NCBI GenBank assembly: GCA_014804495.1
Contig: JAAUZS010000129.1
Span: 5,148-10,933 of the forward strand
Direction: 5' to 3'
DNA from: Lachnospiraceae bacterium
Lineage (GTDB): Bacteria; Bacillota; Clostridia; Lachnospirales; Lachnospiraceae
Length of the DNA: 5,786 nucleotides
In this document: piece after piece, positions 1-5,786 of the stretch
How positions within the stretch are numbered: position 1 is the first letter of the stretch
Layout of the letters: every line of letters starts with the position of its first letter
The notes under the pieces: generated by a model
The model's input: the letters and a program-made list of their open reading frames with translations, nothing else
Database searches by the model: none
What the model was told of the DNA's origin: nothing
Program-made: the position numbers and the translations under genes

Positions 1-1298
1 CCGTTATAGACCTTCATGGTACCATCAGCAGTTCCGCGAACTTTCACGATTATTTCAGATTCCTCTCCCGAAAAGCTAAAATATTTATAGCCTGCCCAGG
101 ATCCATCCGTCATGTTGGCAATATACTGATCTGGATTGTTCTCTCTGTCCGCTCCGCTCTGGGTAAAATAAGGGTGAATTTTTTTCTTATCTTTCTCTCT
201 GGTATGCGTACACTCAAAAGTTCCCTGCTTACTGCTCAGATTGCAAGCGATTCTTGCCTCATATACACCTTTTCCTTCCAACGGTCCATCATTTAATCCA
301 CAACTTGTGATTTCCACCTGTGCGATGGAACCGTCGGGAGCAATCGTGATTTTTTCCGCACACCCTTGTCTGGCGCACTTTTGTTTATTGGTCTGGCGGT
401 GATAAAAAATATACCACTGACCGCCGTTCTCCACCATGCCGCCATGTGTATTTCCTGTGTAGTTAAGCGGTGTCGTATTCCCCTCATAACCGATATCCCC
501 GATGCTCACAAGTGTTCCACCGTACCGGAAGTTCCTGTCCGGTCTTTTGCTGGTCGCATAGCATAGCTCATGGCTGAGTTCAGAAGAATAAACCAGATAG
601 TAGGTGTCGCCAATCCTGCGTATACTGCTCGCCTCAAAAAATCCATGTCCTTCAAAGCCTGTCCCTTTTGTGAGTGATGGTCCCGGAATCACTTGGACAG
701 GTTCGCTCTTCATCGTGATCATATCCTGCTCCAGCTCCACACAGTAGCCCGCATCTATCTTAAATCCACGGAGTCCCATAGCTGTCTTCATCCAGCCCGG
801 CAGTGGTGCGTATCCCGTATACATATATACCCTGCCATCCTTATCTACCAGCACACCCGGGTCAAAGAGATTCACCTCTCCCTTGGTCTCGCCATAGGGC
901 GTGCCGTCCTTCTTGCGAATATAACCGTAAAACTCATACTTCCCGGCAGGGGTATCGCAGACCGCCACCGATGTCACGGTGATGCGGTGATACTCATAAT
1001 ACAGATAATAACGTCCATCCGGTCCCTGCACCACATCCGGAGCACACATATGCATGTTGCCCTTGGCATTCTTAGCATCCTGGTCTGCCCGGTAGATAAC
1101 TCCCTCGTATCTCCAGTCTGCCAGATTGTCTAACGGCGCGGACCAGCATACATAATCATTGACACAGAAATCCGGTCCATCAAAGCGGTCGTGGCTGCCA
1201 TAGACATACAACCTGTCACCAAACACACGCGGCTCGCCGTCCGGTACATACTCAAAGCTCGGCAGATACGGGTTGAATGCCTGTTTCTTTTTCTGCAT
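1..1298 (-). CDS. Family 43 glycoside hydrolase (GH43), probable alpha-L-arabinofuranosidase or beta-xylosidase, with C-terminal CBM6-like domain; 3' end cut by window edge
   Basis: The frame is open from the ATG at 1298 to the left edge, giving 432 complete codons and no stop. A five-bladed GH43 propeller spans about residues 8-335. Visible landmarks are VPDGEP with Asp20 (putative catalytic base), YGSHD at 33-37, APDV at 86-89, FDPGV with Asp146 (putative pKa-modulating Asp), GHGFFEASS with Glu222 (putative general acid), GNTHGG with His285, and YIFYHRQTNK near 297. From about 340 a second domain begins; DGSWAGYKYF (398-407) resembles CBM6-type beta-sandwiches, and the edge cuts it. The family removes arabinofuranose or xylose from plant glycans; the exact sugar cannot be read from sequence. 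The N-terminus is MQKKKQAFNPYLPS with no signal peptide, and the protein carries about eleven cysteines, so a cytoplasmic location is likely. It is the last visible gene, 109 bases after the shortened GH43 gene. GH43 assignment is secure; specificity and subfamily are not. Confidence 0.93.
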   Translation of the reverse strand, partial: MQKKKQAFNPYLPSFEYVPDGEPRVFGDRLYVYGSHDRFDGPDFCVNDYVCWSAPLDNLADWRYEGVIYRADQDAKNAKGNMHMCAPDVVQGPDGRYYLYYEYHRITVTSVAVCDTPAGKYEFYGYIRKKDGTPYGETKGEVNLFDPGVLVDKDGRVYMYTGYAPLPGWMKTAMGLRGFKIDAGYCVELEQDMITMKSEPVQVIPGPSLTKGTGFEGHGFFEASSIRRIGDTYYLVYSSELSHELCYATSKRPDRNFRYGGTLVSIGDIGYEGNTTPLNYTGNTHGGMVENGGQWYIFYHRQTNKQKCARQGCAEKITIAPDGSIAQVEITSCGLNDGPLEGKGVYEARIACNLSSKQGTFECTHTREKDKKKIHPYFTQSGADRENNPDQYIANMTDGSWAGYKYFSFSGEESEIIVKVRGTADGTMKVYN

Positions 1299-1305
1299 AA
1301 TTTTT

Positions 1306-1313
1306 CCTCCTTT
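1306..1313 (-). promoter_or_regulatory. Ribosome binding site of the GH43 gene
   Basis: On the minus strand this reads AAAGGAGG, seven bases before the ATG at 1298. It is a near-perfect Shine-Dalgarno sequence and fixes the start of the downstream GH43 gene. Confidence 0.85.
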
Positions 1314-1340
1314 TTTGACTGGGAAATTACATTTACTTAT

Positions 1341-1360
1341 ATACTGCAAGGTTACAGTAT
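1341..1360. repeat. Short inverted repeat in the intergenic gap before the GH43 gene
   Basis: The arms ATACTG and CAGTAT flank an eight-base spacer, about 40 bases upstream of the GH43 start. On the minus strand no T tract follows, so it does not look like a terminator for this operon. It could be a weak hairpin or an operator half-site pair, but a six-base match in AT-rich DNA can arise by chance. The rest of the 1299-1407 gap holds the ribosome binding site and another AT-rich palindrome at 1393-1408; I see no convincing promoter. Confidence 0.2.
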
Positions 1361-1392
1361 CCTTTTTTCAAATCCTCCATCATATTCCTGAC

Positions 1393-1408
1393 AGATAAAA
1401 ATTTATCT
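1393..1408. repeat. AT-rich palindrome abutting the stop codon of the shortened GH43 gene
   Basis: The arms AGATAAA and TTTATCT are separated by two bases and overlap the last base of the TAA stop of the upstream gene. The stem is AT-rich and the loop very tight, so a stable hairpin is doubtful. It is recorded because it is the only structure-like signal right after that gene. It is not a good intrinsic terminator. Confidence 0.15.
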
Positions 1409-1950
1409 TACTTGTAATCTTCTATACTCCACTCATCATGCCACTTTATTACCGGTTTCTCTCCCTGCCATTCAATAGGGAGCCACACATAAGTTGATTT
1501 ACAGGTCTTCTCGGGATGTTTCAATTCCTTTCCCGGAAGCGGCAATGCCTCTTTGGGAGATGTGTCAGGCATATAATCCTTAAAATGCTTCTCCATACCC
1601 ACAATCACCTGTGCCGACATCTTCACCGCCATCTTTCCCGGCATCCAGCGGTCCGCGCACGCAATGTAAAGTTCCTTTTCCGGCACTTTCAGAACACAGG
1701 TAATCTGGGAGCTGAATGAGGTATTGCTGTCATCTCCGATATGCGGATTTCCCAGGTCTTTATATTCACCATGGAAGTCATCAAACACGCATACCTGGCT
1801 TTTATTGGGATAATAACCGCTGGTACCGGATGTAAACAGATAGCGGCGGCCATCCTTTTCATTATAAAACACAGAAAAGCCATGGGCCTGTATCGGCTTC
1901 CCGGACGTATCCAGCCACATCTGGCCGGGTCTGATACTTGTATATGCCAT
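1408..1950 (-). CDS. Internally shortened GH43-type glycosidase (180 residues), probably catalytically inactive
   Basis: Both ends resemble one GH43 group, but the middle seems to be missing. Residues 4-24 (TSIRPGQMWLDT...QAHG) match the usual first propeller strand of that group. From about residue 37 (YLFTSGTSGYYPNKSQV) the protein continues with what is normally the late part: FDDFHGEYKDLGNPH (56-70), TSFSSQ (77-82), LYIACADRW (94-102), and the ending YVWLPIEW...WHDEWSIEDY. From memory, full-length relatives have about 350-380 residues, so some 170-190 are absent, including the blades that carry the modulating Asp and the acid Glu motif (normally REAPA before YLFTSG). The frame is intact with a strong ribosome binding site, so the protein is probably made, but it is unlikely to be an active glycosidase. 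A TTG lies at 1962, but the ATG at 1950 is preferred because the binding site lies between them. It sits 54 bases after the rhamnosidase. It could be a decaying gene, an assembly collapse, or a retained minimal protein. Confidence 0.8.
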   Translation of the reverse strand: MAYTSIRPGQMWLDTSGKPIQAHGFSVFYNEKDGRRYLFTSGTSGYYPNKSQVCVFDDFHGEYKDLGNPHIGDDSNTSFSSQITCVLKVPEKELYIACADRWMPGKMAVKMSAQVIVGMEKHFKDYMPDTSPKEALPLPGKELKHPEKTCKSTYVWLPIEWQGEKPVIKWHDEWSIEDYK

Positions 1951-1953
1951 ATT

Positions 1954-1960
1954 CTCCTCC
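1954..1960 (-). promoter_or_regulatory. Ribosome binding site that decides the start of the shortened GH43 gene
   Basis: The minus strand reads GGAGGAG just before the ATG at 1950, with five bases between the GGAGG core and the ATG. The in-frame TTG at 1962 overlaps the first G of this site, so a start there would need a different binding site. This supports the 180-residue product. Confidence 0.85.
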
Positions 1961-2004
1961 AAAACTATTCAACTATATCCGATTTACCACAAACAGAGAA
2001 TTTC

Positions 2005-4611
2005 CTAGAAAGCATACTCACTGAGATAAGTATGCACCCCGGAACCTACGGCCTCACTTCTTCCGTCCGGCAAAATAATCTTTGCTGTTACATTTGCCGG
2101 AATCTCCACTGTATAAACGGTTCCTCTATCTGTCTCTTCCCAACGGCTTACCACTTTCCCATAAGGGCTGATATATTCCGCGCAGGCATGCTTTAGGCTT
2201 CCTCCCGGCATAGGCGCAATGGTCAACCTGTTTTCTCCTTCCACACGAATTCCTGCAACTGTATCAAACATCCACTGGCATACTGCGCCGGGAGAATAAT
2301 GATTCTGGCTCAAATTCCCCTCCCAGTTTTCCCATACCGTGGTAGCACCATCCAGAACCTCCGCAAGCCATCCGGGCTTCTCTGTATTCTCCAACATTTT
2401 GTAAGCTGTCTCTACTTCTCCCGCTTCTGTCAGCACCGGCAGGAGAAAAGGCGTTGACAGAAATCCGGTTCCCACGCGGTAATTATAATGCTCCACTGCC
2501 TGAGTCAGACGTTCCTGTGCCTTTTTCTTTGTCTCTCCGTCCAGCAATCCCAACGCAAGAGGTCTGACCAGCTTGGCCTGTCGGTCTGTGTCAAGAGTTC
2601 CTGTCTTTACAAACATGGCATCATAAGCCTTCTTTGCCCCCCTGGCTGTCTTCCGACAGCGTTCCTGCATGTTGTCTTTGCCCAGAATATCTGCTATCTC
2701 GCCAATGGTTTCCATAGCATAATACAGATAAGCGGTACATTCTTCCGGATGCTTTGCCTGCGTGCCGTATACCTTATCGCGGAATTCTTCCGGCTCCAGC
2801 CATTCACCCAGATGAACGCCCTTCTCGTAGGTATATGCATTATGAGGATTGGTCTTTGCATCCTTTTTACTTTTCATCCCCATATGAGTCATGAGGTATT
2901 CCGCGTATTTCTCTACCATAGGCCAGGTGCGCTCCAAAATACTCTTATCGCCATAACGCTTATAATAACGATAGGGAATCAAATATACTGCGTCTGCCCA
3001 TCCCACAGAAGAACCGGTGGATTTATACATCATTTCCACTCCCTGATAGGGCAATACTGCAGGAAGCAATCCATCCTTATACTGTGCATCCTCCATATCC
3101 TTAAGCCACTTTCCGAAAAAAGCCGCCGTGTCCATAAGATAAGCCCCTGTATCAAAGAATATCTGGGCGTCACCCGTCCATCCCAGCCGTTCCCTGGTGG
3201 GACAGTCCGTGGGAATATCCAGAAAGTTTCCTTTCATGCTCCACTTCGTATTCTCCACCAGACGGTTAATCCTTTCATCCGAGCACACAAAGCCGCCTGT
3301 CTCCTCCATATCAGAATAGACAGCTATAGCCCTGAAATCCTCCGGGCAGACCTCCACATCGCCTTCCACCTGTGCATACCGAAACCCAAAGACTGCAAAG
3401 CCGGTCTTGTAATGATCCTTCCCACCGGAACAGATAAATCTGATCTCCTGCCTGGGCGTGGGATCCGATTCACCGCTTACCTTATTAGTCAGGAGTTTTT
3501 TTACCAGGCTCATCTGGCTCCACCCCTTTGCAGGACGGGATTCCTGAATACCGGACAGATCCACCCTGCCATCTTTGTCCAGTACCTCTCCGCAGATGAG
3601 CCTCATCTCGCTACCGGATTGTTCCTTTACCGTAAACTCCAGGTATCCTGCAATATTTTGCCCAAAGTCCAAAACCCTGACACCATTTTTGCCCTGCAAA
3701 AGTACCGGTGTAAAGCGCTCCTTTTCCCGAACCGGCACATTGTTTGAGGCTGTCAGTTTCACACTGCTCTCAATATTCTCTGCTATTTTGGCAGTTCCAT
3801 CATAGCCAGGCTCCTTACGGGCATCATAGACCTCCCCGTCCTTCATGTCTGCAAACCGGATAGGACCATCGTTGGACCATTTCCATGAATCATCTGTAAT
3901 ATAGGTTTGAAACGTGCCGTCTGTCAGCGTAATTTCCAACTGGGCAATTACACTGGTTTGCGTCCCGTAGACATTTGTAACCCCATAAGCAGCGCTGCTG
4001 CCCCGATACCATCCGTCCGCCAGACGCAGTTCCACCTTGTTCTCTTTCTGCATCAGGGAAGTTACGTCATAAGTCTGGTACTGGATGCGTTTTCGATAGT
4101 CTGTCATTCCGGGAGCAAAGATAAATTCCTCTATCCTTTTTCCATTGACTGCAACATCATACACACCCCGGGCAGATGCATAGAGTCTTGCCTTTGCTAT
4201 TGGTTTTTCCACGGAAAATGTACGACAGAAGCAGTCCACCGGATAACGTTCTTTTTTGTTTGGTTTATAATCTCCCGAAATCCACATAGCTGTCCAGTCA
4301 GAGGTTTCCAGTAATCCCAATTCAAACCAGCTTTCCGCAATCTCTCCCGGCTGATCATTTTCATCCCAGAGCGTTACCGACCATTCTACCCTGTCGCGGC
4401 TGTGGAGCGGCGCACCCTCATAGGCAATATGGGCCATGCGGGAAGACAATACCTTGCCGCTGTCCCAGATTGTCACTCTCTCCAACTTTGCCACAATTTT
4501 GTATGCGGTCTGGGTAACCCCGCCTTCACAGTTCCAGTAAAATCTGGGCGAAGCGGTTCCCAGCCCCAGTGGCTCCTTTAAATATTCTGTCCGTAAACGA
4601 ATTGCTTTCAT
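2005..4611 (-). CDS. Alpha-L-rhamnosidase, glycoside hydrolase family 78 (GH78)
   Basis: This inverting exo-enzyme releases terminal alpha-L-rhamnose from plant glycans or glycosides. At 868 residues it has the normal length for the family and appears complete. Domain order by eye: Ig-like N-terminal domain (about 1-110), rhamnosidase N-terminal beta domain (about 125-300, with ASARGVYDVAVNGKRI and LADGWYRG), concanavalin-like domain (about 305-430, with DFGQNIAGY), (alpha/alpha)6 catalytic barrel (about 435-785), and C-terminal beta-sandwich (about 787-868, starting near RLTIAPMPGG). The motif DIPTDCPTRERLGWTGDAQ supplies Asp469, Glu474 and Asp481. Their spacing of 5 and 7 equals that of Asp567, Glu572 and Asp579 in Bacillus RhaB as I recall it. 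Glu761 in TTVWENW matches the second catalytic Glu. There is no signal peptide at MKAIRLRTEY, so it is probably cytoplasmic. It lies 62 bases after the GH2 gene and starts behind AGGAGG. Family and activity are well supported; the natural substrate is inferred only. Confidence 0.97.
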   Translation of the reverse strand: MKAIRLRTEYLKEPLGLGTASPRFYWNCEGGVTQTAYKIVAKLERVTIWDSGKVLSSRMAHIAYEGAPLHSRDRVEWSVTLWDENDQPGEIAESWFELGLLETSDWTAMWISGDYKPNKKERYPVDCFCRTFSVEKPIAKARLYASARGVYDVAVNGKRIEEFIFAPGMTDYRKRIQYQTYDVTSLMQKENKVELRLADGWYRGSSAAYGVTNVYGTQTSVIAQLEITLTDGTFQTYITDDSWKWSNDGPIRFADMKDGEVYDARKEPGYDGTAKIAENIESSVKLTASNNVPVREKERFTPVLLQGKNGVRVLDFGQNIAGYLEFTVKEQSGSEMRLICGEVLDKDGRVDLSGIQESRPAKGWSQMSLVKKLLTNKVSGESDPTPRQEIRFICSGGKDHYKTGFAVFGFRYAQVEGDVEVCPEDFRAIAVYSDMEETGGFVCSDERINRLVENTKWSMKGNFLDIPTDCPTRERLGWTGDAQIFFDTGAYLMDTAAFFGKWLKDMEDAQYKDGLLPAVLPYQGVEMMYKSTGSSVGWADAVYLIPYRYYKRYGDKSILERTWPMVEKYAEYLMTHMGMKSKKDAKTNPHNAYTYEKGVHLGEWLEPEEFRDKVYGTQAKHPEECTAYLYYAMETIGEIADILGKDNMQERCRKTARGAKKAYDAMFVKTGTLDTDRQAKLVRPLALGLLDGETKKKAQERLTQAVEHYNYRVGTGFLSTPFLLPVLTEAGEVETAYKMLENTEKPGWLAEVLDGATTVWENWEGNLSQNHYSPGAVCQWMFDTVAGIRVEGENRLTIAPMPGGSLKHACAEYISPYGKVVSRWEETDRGTVYTVEIPANVTAKIILPDGRSEAVGSGVHTYLSEYAF

Positions 4612-4617
4612 TGATTG

Positions 4618-4623
4618 CCTCCT
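4618..4623 (-). promoter_or_regulatory. Ribosome binding site of the rhamnosidase gene
   Basis: The minus strand reads AGGAGG six bases before the ATG at 4611. It is a full-strength Shine-Dalgarno sequence at normal spacing and confirms the chosen start. Confidence 0.85.
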
Positions 4624-4650
4624 GCAACGTCAAACACATCAAATGCATCT

Positions 4651-4667
4651 GAAATATTAATACTTTC
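4651..4667. repeat. AT-rich near-palindrome just after the GH2 stop codon
   Basis: The core TATTAATA is a perfect palindrome, and flanking GAAA and TTTC extend it to 16 matched bases if one G is treated as a bulge. It lies about seven bases past the GH2 stop, in the 62-base gap before the rhamnosidase. It may be an operator-like site or chance. It lacks the GC-rich stem and T tract of an intrinsic terminator. Confidence 0.2.
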
Positions 4668-4673
4668 GCTCCC

Positions 4674-5786
4674 TTATTTTACAGAAATCTCTGCGCTTGC
4701 GCTGTACTTTCCATCCGTTACGCTGACGGTGGTATCATCAGTCACACGGACTACAGCCAGCGCACGTCCATAGTATGTGGTAAAAGAGCCCGTATGGTAC
4801 TGCTCCTCGTGGCAGGGATTGGCAGAGCCAAAGCCCAACAGTTCACCGCCATGAACGGAAACCGTCAGCTTCCGGTCTGCATTTGATTCCACAATGCCGT
4901 TCTCACCCACAAGCTCCACCGGAACATAGACAACCTCTCCTGTCTTAGCTGCGGTCACTTCCGGTTTGACTGTAATGACCGTTTTCCCGGTGGCTGATAC
5001 CAGTTCATACCGCGCCTGCTCCCTGCCGTCATCTGCATAAGCCACGGCAGTCAGGGTGCCTGGAGCATACTTCGTTTTAAAAATCGCCCTGCATTCCTTA
5101 ATCTTCTTTTTACCCAGAGATTTTCCGTTCAGCAGCAGTTCCACGGATGCGGCATCAGAATAGACCTCCACCTCTGCTTTATTTCCTTCGCAGCCTTCCC
5201 ATGCCCAGCTTTCAATCGCATTGGTGCCTCTCCAGACAGACTTGCTTACCCGGACTCCTGGATGGTTCACAGGCTTCACGGCAATCCTAGGCGCCTTTTC
5301 CAGCCCCCAGACAGTGGATGTATAACGGCAGGAACCGTCCGGAACGCCTATAATATCGATTACGCCGGCACCCGCAAGCACCCAGGGATAGGGACGGTTA
5401 AAGGGCATGCCCCCTGTATAACTCCAAGCCCCGATGCCAGCCTCGCCCAGATAGTCCCAGGCAGTCCACATGAAGTCGCCCACCAGATAGGGAAACTTCT
5501 TCACCATCTCCCAGTTTTTCCAGATATCCTGAGGGAAGGTTTCCGAGCCGAAAATGATCCGTTCCGGATGCTGCTTCTCTTCCAGAGGATAACGACCGGA
5601 ACCATAGTTATAACCTGCAATGTCCAGGGAGTTGATAATGGGGGTGGCAATGGCATCCACCTTAGGGGAATTACCTCCCTTGTTCATACCGGTACCCACA
5701 AAGGACGCAATGATGTTGAAAGCAAGGCTGGCGTTGCCGCCCTCCTTCTGCTTTTTCCCGGCTGCCGCATTGCTCTGTTCCCCATC
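4674..5786 (-). CDS. Glycoside hydrolase family 2 protein (probable beta-galactosidase type), C-terminal 370 residues; 5' end cut by window edge
   Basis: The frame is open from the right edge to the TAA at 4674. Numbering visible residues from the edge, the end of the GH2 TIM barrel covers about 1-150: LDIAGYNYGSGRYP (54-67), then FGSETFP with Glu82 as the likely nucleophile, then GDFMWTAWDYLGEAG (103-117), typical of large clostridial GH2 enzymes. Next comes a DUF4982-like beta domain (about 185-255, with VYSDAASVELLLNGKSLG), then an Ig-like C-terminal domain (about 268-370, with VYVPVELVGENGIVESNAD and GELLGFGSANP). The barrel's acid/base Glu and the N-terminal sugar-binding and Ig domains lie outside the window, as does any signal peptide. 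A GTG at 5699 also opens this frame but lies inside the catalytic domain, so it is not the start. GH2 members cleave beta-galactosides, beta-glucuronides or beta-mannosides; galactosidase is the best guess from the DUF4982-type layout. It is the first visible gene, upstream of the rhamnosidase. Confidence 0.93.
   Translation of the reverse strand, partial: DGEQSNAAAGKKQKEGGNASLAFNIIASFVGTGMNKGGNSPKVDAIATPIINSLDIAGYNYGSGRYPLEEKQHPERIIFGSETFPQDIWKNWEMVKKFPYLVGDFMWTAWDYLGEAGIGAWSYTGGMPFNRPYPWVLAGAGVIDIIGVPDGSCRYTSTVWGLEKAPRIAVKPVNHPGVRVSKSVWRGTNAIESWAWEGCEGNKAEVEVYSDAASVELLLNGKSLGKKKIKECRAIFKTKYAPGTLTAVAYADDGREQARYELVSATGKTVITVKPEVTAAKTGEVVYVPVELVGENGIVESNADRKLTVSVHGGELLGFGSANPCHEEQYHTGSFTTYYGRALAVVRVTDDTTVSVTDGKYSASAEISVK

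Noticed and set aside
693..1133. A 146-codon open frame on the plus strand.
   Set aside because: It is antisense to conserved GH43 propeller motifs (FDPGV and APDV), and its translation shows no domain.
1346..1359. A possible catabolite-repression (cre) site within TGTAACCTTGCAGT on the minus strand.
   Set aside because: It fits only the left half of the cre consensus; the central CG and most of the right half do not match.
1341..1365. Inverted repeat followed by a T-rich run on the plus strand, considered as an intrinsic terminator.
   Set aside because: The stem is only six AT-rich pairs, the T run is on the strand with no genes, and on the coding strand no T tract follows.
1689..1883. A second minus-strand frame (64 codons) inside the shortened GH43 gene, considered as evidence of a frameshift.
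   Set aside because: Its translation does not resemble GH43, while the main frame is continuous and conserved on both sides of the join. The gene is deleted in frame, not frameshifted.
1741..2196. A 151-codon open frame on the plus strand covering the shortened GH43 gene, the gap and the rhamnosidase end.
   Set aside because: It has no recognisable protein features and crosses two supported minus-strand genes and their ribosome binding site.
2488..3747. A 419-codon open frame on the plus strand.
   Set aside because: It lies fully antisense to the GH78 catalytic and concanavalin-like domains, its translation is Cys/His/Leu-rich with no recognisable domain, and the minus-strand protein is conserved throughout. 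It is a shadow frame.

Overview
The window looks like part of a carbohydrate-utilisation gene cluster from a Gram-positive gut-type bacterium. Gene style (strong AGGAGG-type ribosome binding sites, dense same-strand glycosidase genes, roughly balanced base composition) and remembered resemblance of the proteins to Lachnospiraceae/Clostridia glycosidases suggest Bacillota, probably Lachnospiraceae. No marker gene confirms this, so it is inference.

All four genes lie on the minus strand and read from the right edge to the left. In transcription order they are: the 3' part of a GH2-family glycosidase (4674-5786, cut by the right edge); a complete GH78 alpha-L-rhamnosidase of 868 residues (2005-4611); a short 180-residue GH43-type gene that appears to have lost the middle of its beta-propeller (1408-1950); and the 5' part of a GH43 glycosidase with the start of a C-terminal beta-sandwich (1-1298, cut by the left edge). 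Gaps are 62, 54 and 109 bases. I see no convincing internal promoter or terminator, so one operon is the simplest reading. The plus strand holds only shadow frames.

Together the enzymes would remove terminal L-rhamnose (GH78), a beta-linked sugar such as galactose (GH2), and arabinofuranose or xylose (GH43). This fits side-chain trimming of pectic rhamnogalacturonan, an arabinogalactan or a rhamnosylated plant glycoside. The three visible N-termini lack signal peptides, so they probably act in the cytoplasm on imported oligosaccharides. No transporter or regulator is in view.

I found no new kind of system. The most unusual item is the internally shortened GH43 gene, which keeps its reading frame, start signal and both ends.
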